A stretch of DNA of 64,000 nucleotides from Microbispora hainanensis. GTDB lineage: Bacteria > Actinomycetota > Actinomycetes > Streptosporangiales > Streptosporangiaceae. The position numbers were made by a program, and so were the translations under genes. Shown here piece after piece: positions 57,273-64,000 of the stretch (its first letter is position 1; every line of letters begins with the position of its first letter). The notes below the pieces were generated by a model that was given only the letters and a program-made list of their open reading frames with translations, did not search any database and had not been told where the DNA came from. The stretch is from the NCBI RefSeq assembly GCF_036186745.1, contig NZ_CP108086.1, forward strand, positions 4,030,001 to 4,094,000, given 5' to 3'.

Positions 57273-58394
57273 TCAGGACGCGGCGTGGGCGGGGACGTCC
57301 CGCCGGGCGGCGCCCCCGACGCGCGGCAGGACGAGCTCGCCCACGCGGTACGCCTCCTCCAGTGCCGGGTAGCCGTTGAGGATCAGGGTGTCGAGCCCGG
57401 CGTCGGCGTACTCCTCGATGCGCTCGGCAACCTGCGCGTGGCTGCCGAGCAGCGCCGTCCCGCCGCCGCCGCGCACGAGCCCGATCCCGGCCCACACGTT
57501 CGGGTGGACGAGTAGGTCCTCGACGGCGCCGTGCCTGCCGCCATGCAGGCCACGGACGCGCGCCTGGCCCACCGAGTCCATGGCCTTAAGGGCCCGCTGT
57601 GTCGCGGCGACCGCCTCCGGGGTCATGGTGGCGAGGTGGCGGGCGGCCTCCGCGTAGGCCTCCCGTTCCGTCTCCCGCGTGATGACGTGCATGAACACGC
57701 CGAACCTGAGAGTCCGGCCATATGCGGCGGCGCGCTCGCGCATCTCGTCCACGCGCGTGCGGATCGCTGGCGGCGGCTCCCCGTACATGAGGTACACGTC
57801 GGCGTGGCGTGCCGCGACGTCCTTCGCGACGTCGGAGGAGCCCGCGAAGTAGATCGGCGGGCGGAGGCCGAAGTCGGCGGGCTTCTCGACGGCGTTGCGG
57901 AAGTACGGGCCCTCGTGGACGAACGGCTCGCCGCGCCACAGCAGGTCGAGGACGGTGAGGAAGTCGTCAGTCCGCCGGTAGCGGTCGTCATGGTCGAGGA
58001 AGTCGCCGTACGCGCGCTGGTCGGCGGGGCTGCCGCCAGTGGTGATGTTCAGCCGGACGCGCCCGCGGGTGGCGCGCTGCAGCGTCCCGGTCATCTGCGC
58101 GGTGATTGCCGGCAGGGTCAGGCCGGCGCGGAACGCGACGATGAACTCCAGCGTGCGCGTCTCCTGGGCGACGCTCGCGGTGGTGACGAAGGTGTCCTCG
58201 CTGCTGAATCCCGTCGGTAGGAGGACGCCGGAGAAGCCGGCCTGCTCGGCCGCGCGGCCGAGCTGGACGAGGTAGTACGGGTCGGACTCGCGGACGCGCG
58301 CGTAGAGCCCTTCCTCGGCGGTCCGCCCGGAGCGGTCGGTGCTGACGATGTTGCGACCGTCCCCGTAGGTCGGCAGGAACCAGTGGAATTCCAT
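57273..58394 (-). CDS. ssuD: Flavin-dependent alkanesulfonate monooxygenase (LLM class)
   Basis: A 373-residue luciferase-like monooxygenase similar to SsuD. It starts EFHWFLPTYGDGR, has LEFIVAFRAGLTLPAITAQM and the conserved RVRLNITTGGSPADQRAYGD, and ends with DAGLDTLILNGYPALEEAYR. SsuD uses FMNH2 and oxygen to split alkanesulfonates into aldehyde and sulfite. The adjacent ABC transporter supports this role. The FMN reductase SsuE is not encoded nearby. Confidence 0.9.
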   Translation of the reverse strand: MEFHWFLPTYGDGRNIVSTDRSGRTAEEGLYARVRESDPYYLVQLGRAAEQAGFSGVLLPTGFSSEDTFVTTASVAQETRTLEFIVAFRAGLTLPAITAQMTGTLQRATRGRVRLNITTGGSPADQRAYGDFLDHDDRYRRTDDFLTVLDLLWRGEPFVHEGPYFRNAVEKPADFGLRPPIYFAGSSDVAKDVAARHADVYLMYGEPPPAIRTRVDEMRERAAAYGRTLRFGVFMHVITRETEREAYAEAARHLATMTPEAVAATQRALKAMDSVGQARVRGLHGGRHGAVEDLLVHPNVWAGIGLVRGGGGTALLGSHAQVAERIEEYADAGLDTLILNGYPALEEAYRVGELVLPRVGGAARRDVPAHAAS

Positions 58395-58406
58395 CGGTCG
58401 CTCCTT

Positions 58407-59222
58407 TCAGGCGCGGGTGTCGGCGTGGTCGGGCCTGCCGGTGACGGCGGCCAGCGTGGGCGCGTTGTCCGGTTCGGCGCCCGGCCGAGGCTCGGCGCCG
58501 GTCCCGCCGGATAGGTCAACGCCGAGGCTCAGCAGGAGGCGGTACCGCAGCGCGGCGAACTCGGGGTCGCGTGGGTCGCGTGGGCGGGGGAGGCCGACGC
58601 GGATCTCGTCGGCGATCCGGCCGCCGTCGACCAGCAGCACCCGGTCGGCCAGCAGCAACGCCTCCTCGACGTCATGCGTGACCATCAGTGTGGTGATCTC
58701 GTGGCGCCGCCACAGCCCGGCGACCTGGCGCTGCATCTTCAGGCGCGTCAGGGCGTCCAGCGCGGCGAACGGCTCATCGAGCAGCAGCAGGTCGGGCGTG
58801 CGGACGAGGGCGCGGGCGAGCGCCACCCGCTGGGCCTCGCCGCCCGACAGCGTCAGGGGCCAGGAGTCGCCGCGGCCGGGCAGCCCCACCTCCTCCAGCG
58901 CACGGTCGGCCCGCGCGCGCAGGTCAGCGCGCGATCCACGTAGGCCGAAGACGACGTTGCGCCAGACCGTCCGCCACGGCAGCAGCCGGGCGTCCTGGAA
59001 CACGATTGCGTGCTCGCCCCCGACGTGGACCTCGCCGGTCGCGTCGGAGTCGAGGCCCGCGACGATCCGCAGCAGCGTCGACTTCCCGCAGCCGCTCGCA
59101 CCGACGAGGACGGCGAACTCGTGCTGCGCGACCGCGAGGTCGATCCCCGCGAGCACGGCCCGGTCGCCGAAGGTCCGGCCGACGCCGCGCAGCCTGATGG
59201 CGTCGTGGCCTGAGTCCGTCAT
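58407..59222 (-). CDS. ssuB: Sulfonate ABC transporter, ATP-binding protein
   Basis: A 271-residue ABC ATPase: Walker A GASGCGKST (41-49), Q-loop (VFQDARLLPW), signature LSGGEAQRVALARAL, Walker B LLLLDEPFAALDALT and H-loop (VTHDVEEAL). The sequence fits the SsuB/TauB group. A GAGGGAG site lies in the 3' end of the permease gene, two bases of which separate the genes. The C-terminal about 30 residues are a variable tail. Confidence 0.92.
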   Translation of the reverse strand: MTDSGHDAIRLRGVGRTFGDRAVLAGIDLAVAQHEFAVLVGASGCGKSTLLRIVAGLDSDATGEVHVGGEHAIVFQDARLLPWRTVWRNVVFGLRGSRADLRARADRALEEVGLPGRGDSWPLTLSGGEAQRVALARALVRTPDLLLLDEPFAALDALTRLKMQRQVAGLWRRHEITTLMVTHDVEEALLLADRVLLVDGGRIADEIRVGLPRPRDPRDPEFAALRYRLLLSLGVDLSGGTGAEPRPGAEPDNAPTLAAVTGRPDHADTRA

Positions 59223-59224
59223 GG

Positions 59225-59989
59225 TCACGCTCCCTCGAAGGCGCGCCGCCACCGGAGCGCCCGCTTCTCGATGAGCCGGACGATCGCGTCGGCCAGGATG
59301 CCGATGACCGCGTAGACCGCCAGCGCCGTGATGATGACCGAGGTCTGGGCGAGGGTGTTCGCCTGGACGATCAGGTAGCCCAGCCCCGACTGCGCGTTGA
59401 TCTGCTCGGCGACAACGAGGCTCATCCACGCGGTGCCGAGCGCGTACCGGAGGCCGACGAGCGCCGACGGCATCGCCCCCGGCAGGATGACGTCGCGGAT
59501 CAGCTCCCACCGGCCGACCCGGTAGCCGCGGCCGAGGTCGATGAGCCGGTCGTCGACGTCCCGGATGCCTTTGAAGACGTTCAGGTAGACGGGGAAGAAG
59601 CTGCCGAGCGCGACCATCGTGATCCGCGGCGCCTCGCCCAGCCCGAACCAGAGGATGAACAGCGGCACCATGCCGAGGTAGGGCATGGTCCTGATCGCCT
59701 GGATGGTGGAGTCCAGGGCGTCCTCACCCAGCCGGGACAGGCCGGCGGCGACGCCCGCCAAGGTCGCCAGCGCCGCCCCGAGGACGAGGCCGACGACGGC
59801 GCGGAACAGCGAGATCTCCAGGTGCTCGGCCAGCTCGCCGGAGCCGATCATCTCGCTCAGCGACGTCACGATCTCCCAGGGGGACGACGTGATGCGCGCG
59901 TCGATGGCGCCGGTCTCAGCCAGCAGCTGCCAGAGGGCGACGAGCCCGGCCGGTACCGCGGTCCTGCGAAGGGCCCGAGGGGCCGTCAT
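59225..59989 (-). CDS. ssuC: Sulfonate ABC transporter, permease
   Basis: A 254-residue BPD-type inner-membrane permease with about six helices and the EAA coupling loop (DLGRGYRVGRWELIRDVILP, then GAMPSALVGLRYALG). It partners the ATPase downstream and the lipoprotein upstream, with which it overlaps by 4 bp. Confidence 0.92.
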   Translation of the reverse strand: MTAPRALRRTAVPAGLVALWQLLAETGAIDARITSSPWEIVTSLSEMIGSGELAEHLEISLFRAVVGLVLGAALATLAGVAAGLSRLGEDALDSTIQAIRTMPYLGMVPLFILWFGLGEAPRITMVALGSFFPVYLNVFKGIRDVDDRLIDLGRGYRVGRWELIRDVILPGAMPSALVGLRYALGTAWMSLVVAEQINAQSGLGYLIVQANTLAQTSVIITALAVYAVIGILADAIVRLIEKRALRWRRAFEGA

Positions 59990-60972
59990 GGTTTCGTCCG
60001 CGCGTTGAACTCGGTGGTGAACACGCTGTCCACCTTGATCTCCTTCTTGATGACGCCCTGCTCGAAGAACAAGTCGGCGATGCGCTGGTTGTTGCGGACG
60101 GTCGCGTCCTCGATGGGGTGCAGCCCGTCGGGACGGTTGCGTTCGGCCTTGAGGGCGACCTCCAGCGGAATGCGGTTCAATTCGGCTACGGCGGCGGCGC
60201 GCTTCTCCGGGTTGGACTTCGCCCAGGCGACGTGCTTCGCGAGCTGCGACACGAAAGCGCCCACCGCCTCCTTCTTCTTGCCGAGGGCGTCCTCGCTCGC
60301 GATGTAGAACAGGGGGTTGTTGGCGTTGATCCCGGTGCCGTCGGTGAGCAGGCGGCTGCCGGACGACAGGAACGTCGTCAGCGTCGGGTCGATCACTGTC
60401 GCCGCGTCCAGCTGGCCGCTGCGCAAGACCTGCTGGGCGTTGGTCCCGTCCGGGAGCTGGACGAGGTTCACGTCCTCCATCGTCAGGTTCACCGAGGCGA
60501 GGGCCTGCTGCAGCGTCCAGTGCGAGTTGGTGCCGCGGACGTAGGAGATGCGCTTGCCCTTCAGGTCGGCGAGCGACCTGATCGGGGACTTCTCGTCCAC
60601 GATGATGCCCTGCCCCTTCGGCCAGGGGGTCGTGGACGCGATGATCTTGAAGGGGACGTCTCCGGCCTGGGCCACCACGGGGCCGACCTCGCCCAGCTCC
60701 GCGACGTCGATCTTGCCGGCCTTGAGCGCTGCGATCATGGCGTTGGAGCCGCCGATGAGGTCCACGACCTCGATGTGGACGTTGCCGGCCTTATCGTCGC
60801 CGTGCGCCGGGAACGTCGGCACCCACCCGAAAGTCTTGGTGGTGCCGACGCGCAGCACGGTGGCGCCGCCGTCGGCTTCACCGCCGCCGCAACCCGCCGC
60901 GGCGAGGGCGATGACGAGGCCGGCCAGGCCAGCCGTGAGGGCGCGCAGCCGGGACGGGGGACGACGGGTCAT
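59986..60972 (-). CDS. ssuA: Sulfonate ABC transporter, substrate-binding lipoprotein
   Basis: A 328-residue periplasmic-binding-type lipoprotein. The lipobox LAAAGC is at the end of a twin-Arg-containing signal (MTRRPPSRLRALTAG), and the mature domain follows the SsuA/TauA pattern (LRVGTTKTFGWVPTF, GGSNAMIAALKAGKIDVAEL, GKRISYVRGTNSHWTLQQAL). It captures sulfonates outside the membrane. The start overlaps the CMD gene's stop codon. Confidence 0.9.
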   Translation of the reverse strand: MTRRPPSRLRALTAGLAGLVIALAAAGCGGGEADGGATVLRVGTTKTFGWVPTFPAHGDDKAGNVHIEVVDLIGGSNAMIAALKAGKIDVAELGEVGPVVAQAGDVPFKIIASTTPWPKGQGIIVDEKSPIRSLADLKGKRISYVRGTNSHWTLQQALASVNLTMEDVNLVQLPDGTNAQQVLRSGQLDAATVIDPTLTTFLSSGSRLLTDGTGINANNPLFYIASEDALGKKKEAVGAFVSQLAKHVAWAKSNPEKRAAAVAELNRIPLEVALKAERNRPDGLHPIEDATVRNNQRIADLFFEQGVIKKEIKVDSVFTTEFNARTKP

Positions 60973-61373
60973 GATTCCTTCTCTGGGTGCTGGTCGGTGG
61001 TGGCGAGCGCTTCCCGGGCCAGCGCGAGGGCGAGGGAATATCCGGGAACGCCCGAGGTGATGAGAGTGGTCTCGGCGACCGCGAGGAGGTCCCGCTCGCC
61101 GGCTCCGGCGCGGACGGCGCCGAGGGCGTGGTGCCGGGCGGCGTCGGCCCGTCCGAGCGCCACGAGCTGCGCGAACTGGACGAGTTGCTGGACCTTCAGC
61201 CCGAGCGGGCTGCGGGTGATGACCTCTCGGCGCAGCTCCTCCAGGAGGCCGGGGGCGGTGAAGCGGCCGTGCTCGGCGCTGAACGTCCACCGGTCCCGGA
61301 CGGCGTCGGGGACGTGGCCGAACAACGTCAGATAGGTCTCCTCGTAGGCGCCGGTGTCGGGTCCAGTGGTCAC
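60969..61373 (-). CDS. Carboxymuconolactone-decarboxylase-family protein
   Basis: A 134-residue all-helical protein of the CMD/AhpD family (EEELRREVITRSPLGLK-like start region; QFAQLVALGRADAARHHALGAVRAGA). The CxxC pair of AhpD-type disulfide reductases is absent. It overlaps both neighbours by 4 bp within the sulfonate operon. A role in handling a sulfonate-derived carbon product is possible but unproven. Confidence 0.78.
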   Translation of the reverse strand: MTTGPDTGAYEETYLTLFGHVPDAVRDRWTFSAEHGRFTAPGLLEELRREVITRSPLGLKVQQLVQFAQLVALGRADAARHHALGAVRAGAGERDLLAVAETTLITSGVPGYSLALALAREALATTDQHPEKES

Positions 61374-62041
61374 CGGGAGCCGTCCTCGATCGCGATGGCG
61401 CCGCCGAGCGCCGTCGCGCCCAGCGTGACCTGCGCGGTCTCCTCTAGCGCGACCGCGAGCCTGCTCGCCCCGGCGGCGTCGGCGCCGGTCGCCAGCACGC
61501 CGTGGTTGGCCAGCAGGACGGCGCCGCTGCGCGGGTGCGCGGTGAACGTGTCGACGATGTTGGAGACAGCCCGGCCGCTGCCCCGGGCACCGTAGGGGGC
61601 GACGGGGACGTCCTCGGACTGCCCCGCGCGCAGCAGCGACTCGTACCGCGCCGGCAGCGCCCGTCCCGCGACGGCGTATGCGGTCGCGAACGGCGAGTGG
61701 GTGTGGATGACCGAGCCTGTGCCGGGCCGGGCCCGGTAGACCTCGGTGTGCATCCGGACGATCTCCTCATTCTCGGGGGCCAGCCACCCCGCGACGAGGT
61801 CTCCGTCCAGGGTGACCACGGCGAACTCCTCCGTCCCCAGGTCACGGAGCAGTCCGCGGGAGGTCAGCAGGATGTGGCCGGGGTCGCCCGGCAGGCGGAC
61901 GCTCGCGTTCCCGTGCCCGCTCTTGGACATGACGTCGGAGGTGAAGAGGTTCCGCACCGCGCCGAGCAGTGCGTCCCGCGCCGCGGTGACGCCCGGGTCC
62001 GCGAGCGGGAGGGGATCGGTGGTCTGCAGTGCCTGTGACAT
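61370..62041 (-). CDS. Class II aldolase/adducin-family protein
   Basis: A 223-residue zinc aldolase-type protein: N-terminal GHGNASVRLPGDPGHILLT, metal-binding VIHTHSPFATAYA and a second metal His in LLANHGVLATG. Members cleave or epimerise sugar phosphates or act as decarboxylases on hydroxy acids. As first gene of the sulfonate operon it may process the carbon skeleton of a hydroxylated sulfonate. The ATG start has GGAG about ten bases upstream. Confidence 0.85.
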   Translation of the reverse strand: MSQALQTTDPLPLADPGVTAARDALLGAVRNLFTSDVMSKSGHGNASVRLPGDPGHILLTSRGLLRDLGTEEFAVVTLDGDLVAGWLAPENEEIVRMHTEVYRARPGTGSVIHTHSPFATAYAVAGRALPARYESLLRAGQSEDVPVAPYGARGSGRAVSNIVDTFTAHPRSGAVLLANHGVLATGADAAGASRLAVALEETAQVTLGATALGGAIAIEDGSR

Positions 62042-62164
62042 CTGAAGCAATCTCCGGTGACTGTCAGCACGGACGTGGTGACGGATCGAGGGCAATGGAC
62101 GGCAGCGGATCGACGATGATCGCAGCAGAAGACGGCCGTATCGGCGGTCAAGGGCGCTGTATTT

Positions 62165-62198
62165 CTATACTAAACCAGTAGAGAATATAGAGAGTCAA
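62165..62198 (-). promoter_or_regulatory. Promoter and operator of the sulfonate operon
   Basis: On the minus strand TTGACT (62193-62198) is followed after 18 bp by TTTAGT, or after 20 bp by TAGTAT. The spacer contains an inverted repeat with CTATA (62165-62169) and TATAG (62186-62190) arms. This is the most AT-rich stretch of the region. The dyad overlapping the promoter is a likely site for the operon's own Rrf2 regulator. Confidence 0.55.
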
Positions 62199-62259
62199 GG
62201 GTGCGGCGCCGCCCGCACCCGGGGCTCGGGGCATTCAGAGGGCGTGATGCGGCGGGCGT

Positions 62260-62523
62260 CGTCGGACGGGACGAACGCGGCGGCGCAGCATCGGGTCGCG
62301 CACCGCCGCCAGCGCGGCGGCCAGGTCCTTGAAGTCGCGCAGCGCGGCCACGCCCACCATGGACGCGGCCTCCTCGCATTCGGCGCGTCGCCGGCCGTAC
62401 TCGCCGCCCGTCAGGGCTGCGAAGCGCGCGTGTCGACCACCAGGAGGCTCAGCCCGGCGGCGGTCGGGTCGAACGGCACCTGGGACGAGAGCCCGCCGCG
62501 GCAGTCGAGCATGAGCGCGTGCC
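62260..62523 (-). pseudogene. galK: Galactokinase fragment, frameshifted
   Basis: Read on the minus strand from about 62523, the translation [20 protein letters not shown] continues with GLSLLVVDTRA, the mid-region of actinobacterial galactokinases, then hits a stop. Shifting one base near 62425 restores ALTGGEYGRRRAECEEAA, then LRDFKDLAAALAAV and DPMLRRRVR, the expected continuation. N- and C-terminal parts of the kinase are missing. It is a clear relic. Confidence 0.7.
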
Positions 62524-62541
62524 TGGGCCGTGCACAGAGGG

Positions 62542-62764
62542 GGCCGGGTGCTGGTGGTCGAGGGCACGGTACGGGACACGGCCGCCCTAGCCGGTCTCGA
62601 TCTCGGCATCAAGGCGCTCGGCGCCAACGCGCGCAGGAGCGCCAAGACCGGCCAGGGAGAGATCGACGTCCCCGTGAGCTTCGGCGACGTGACCTTCGTC
62701 CCGGGCGCGTGGCTCTACAGCGAGGACGGCATCGCTGGTCAGCGACCACCGCCTCGACGCCTGA
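62542..62764 (+). pseudogene. RraA-family C-terminal fragment, frameshifted
   Basis: The frame [28 protein letters not shown], then [20 protein letters not shown] matches the RraA / 4-hydroxy-4-methyl-2-oxoglutarate aldolase family. About 25 residues appear deleted between VVEG and VRDT. A single-base shift near 62733 is needed to reach the normal ending LVSDHRLDA and the stop at 62762. It abuts the galactokinase relic head to head. Confidence 0.65.
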
Positions 62765-62964
62765 GCTTCCCCGGGCGGCTATTCGCAACGCCACCCCGGA
62801 CCTGCCTGTGCGTCGCCCCCTGTGCCTCCCGCGCCTGCAGTCCGACGCGACCTGTCTGCGCGGTGCCCGAGCCTGCCTGCGCGGTGCCTACCGTGCCTCC
62901 CGCCTCACTCCCGCAGCCGCCCGGCCCCTGTCCGCGCGTCGGCCCACCTCTCCGTGCCCCCGCC

Positions 62965-64000
62965 TCACTCGCGCGGCCGCCTGCTCCCGATCCGGTGGTA
63001 GGTGAAGGCCCAGCGGTCGGTGCCTTCTTTGCGGCGGGTGTAGCGGTCGGGGTGCTGGTAGCGGTCTCGGTTGTGGAACTGGCAGGCCGGGCCGAGGCGC
63101 TTCAGGTCCGTCAGGCCGCCGGTGCTCCAGTTGTCGGCGTGGTCGATCTGGCACATGGTCGCCGGGAGGGGGCAGCCGTCGATCCAGCACGTGGCGTACC
63201 GGGCGAAGATGGCCCGGCGTTGGGCGGGGGTGGCCAGGCGGACCTTGCGGCCCATGTCGAGGACCTGCCCGTCGGCGTTCATGACGATCCGCACCAGAGT
63301 CGAGGTCCGGGCGAGCCGGTGCACGCTGGAGACGGGCAGCACCTGCCCGGTCGCCAGCAACAACCCCGGCACCATCCCCAACGATGCCCCCAACGCTGGC
63401 CTCAGCGACGCCCCGGGCGGCATGCCTGCCGACGCTCCCGGAGCTGCACCCGGCGCCGCTCCTTGCGCCGCTTCTTGGGCCGTCCCCGGTGTCCCTCGCC
63501 CGGCTCCCGGTGCTGTTCCCGATGCCCTCCCGGGTGGTGTCTCCGGCTCCGGTCCCGGCCCGCCGGGCGCCGTTCCCGATGGCCCCGGTGCCCCCGGTGT
63601 CGGCGTCGCACGCGAGCAGCGCGCCTGGCCGTCGCACGGGCACGTGCCCTGGCCATGCCGGCAGTCCCCCGCAGGCCGAGGCCCGGCGTGGGTGTGGCGT
63701 GTGGAGGCGTCCTCAGGAGGAGGATCCGGCTGCGCCGCCTCCGAGGGTGCTATGTCGCAGTCGGCAGAGGCGGTGCTCGCGGTGTCGCGCGGCACGCACT
63801 CACCGGGCCGCCGCTCACCGGTCCCGCGCTTATCGATCCCGCAGCCGCGAGACTCCTCAACGGGAAGCCCGGCCGTGGCGTTACCGGATCCAGGGGCAGG
63901 GGCAGGGGCAGGGGCGGTGGCGGGATTGGTGACAGGGTCGGCCTCGGCTTCGCGCACGTCACCGATGCCGGCGTCTGCGGTAGCGCAAGCGTCGTCGGCG
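62965..64000 (-). CDS. DUF222 / HNH endonuclease, copy 2 (5' end beyond window)
   Basis: The 3' part of a second DUF222-HNH gene; the frame is open through the right edge of the window, so the N terminus is missing. The last about 125 residues ([66 protein letters not shown]) are almost identical to copy 1 at 8549-11584, including most silent positions by eye. Upstream lies a different low-complexity stretch rich in Gly/Ala/Pro ([33 protein letters not shown]). Sequence past the stop codon is also related to that beyond copy 1. Catalytic HNH residues appear intact. Confidence 0.8.
   Translation of the reverse strand, partial: ADDACATADAGIGDVREAEADPVTNPATAPAPAPAPGSGNATAGLPVEESRGCGIDKRGTGERRPGECVPRDTASTASADCDIAPSEAAQPDPPPEDASTRHTHAGPRPAGDCRHGQGTCPCDGQARCSRATPTPGAPGPSGTAPGGPGPEPETPPGRASGTAPGAGRGTPGTAQEAAQGAAPGAAPGASAGMPPGASLRPALGASLGMVPGLLLATGQVLPVSSVHRLARTSTLVRIVMNADGQVLDMGRKVRLATPAQRRAIFARYATCWIDGCPLPATMCQIDHADNWSTGGLTDLKRLGPACQFHNRDRYQHPDRYTRRKEGTDRWAFTYHRIGSRRPRE

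Overview
The window is uniformly high-GC DNA with actinobacterial hallmarks: a mycothiol-type formaldehyde dehydrogenase, ClpC, DUF222/HNH (13E12-like) proteins, a DUF6247 protein, secreted CBM-bearing cellulases and many GTG starts. A mycelial soil actinomycete, probably of the Streptosporangiales, is the best inference. No tRNA, rRNA, transposase, integrase, phage module or CRISPR array was seen.

Layout. (1) 1-5.4 kb, minus strand: secreted GH64 beta-1,3-glucanase and GH3 glucosidase, both with tandem CBM32 domains. (2) 5.5-8.3 kb: a MarR repressor with two palindromic operators facing an aldo/keto reductase and a Gfo/Idh/MocA dehydrogenase. (3) 8.1-12.5 kb: a DUF222-HNH gene inside a dense cluster of unrelated tandem repeats, ending in a decayed histidine-kinase sensor domain. 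(4) 12.6-17.5 kb: a very large secreted protein joining a glucose/sorbosone-dehydrogenase propeller, PKD, CBM6, ricin lectin, ThuA and 3-keto-glycoside hydrolase (DUF1080) domains. (5) 17.6-22.8 kb: a decayed hydrolase, an orphan E1-alpha dehydrogenase, a TetR regulator, and clpC translationally coupled to an unknown protein.

(6) 22.9-41.5 kb is the metabolic core, a locus for demethylating glycine betaine, dimethylglycine and sarcosine to glycine and serine. It holds a Rieske demethylase, dimethylglycine oxidase, SHMT and heterotetrameric sarcosine oxidase (soxB-D-A-G). For disposal of C1 units it has mycothiol-dependent formaldehyde dehydrogenase, an FdhF/YdeP-type molybdoprotein and PurU. 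Two IclR regulators are present, and a recurrent TGTTGCG-containing motif precedes three of the transcription units. A small membrane protein and a NarL-type two-component system sit inside the locus. panD and a DUF6247 protein follow.

(7) 42.4-44.5 kb: an amidohydrolase divergent from a MerR regulator, then rnhB. (8) 44.6-51.7 kb, minus strand: a cellulase operon of two GH9-CBM3c-CBM2 enzymes and a non-catalytic FN3x4-CBM2 protein, with a CebR/CelR-like palindrome upstream and a strong terminator downstream. (9) 52.0-55.7 kb: an ECF sigma factor with a coupled membrane protein and a 37-residue membrane peptide, DoxX, LysR and a SnoaL-like protein. (10) 56.0-62.0 kb, minus strand: a sulfonate operon (class II aldolase, CMD protein, ssuA, ssuC, ssuB, ssuD) ending in an unbroken alpha/beta-hydrolase-Rrf2 reading frame. 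(11) 62.2-64.0 kb: frameshifted galactokinase and RraA-family fragments, then a second DUF222-HNH gene cut by the window edge. The two DUF222 genes form direct repeats about 54 kb apart.
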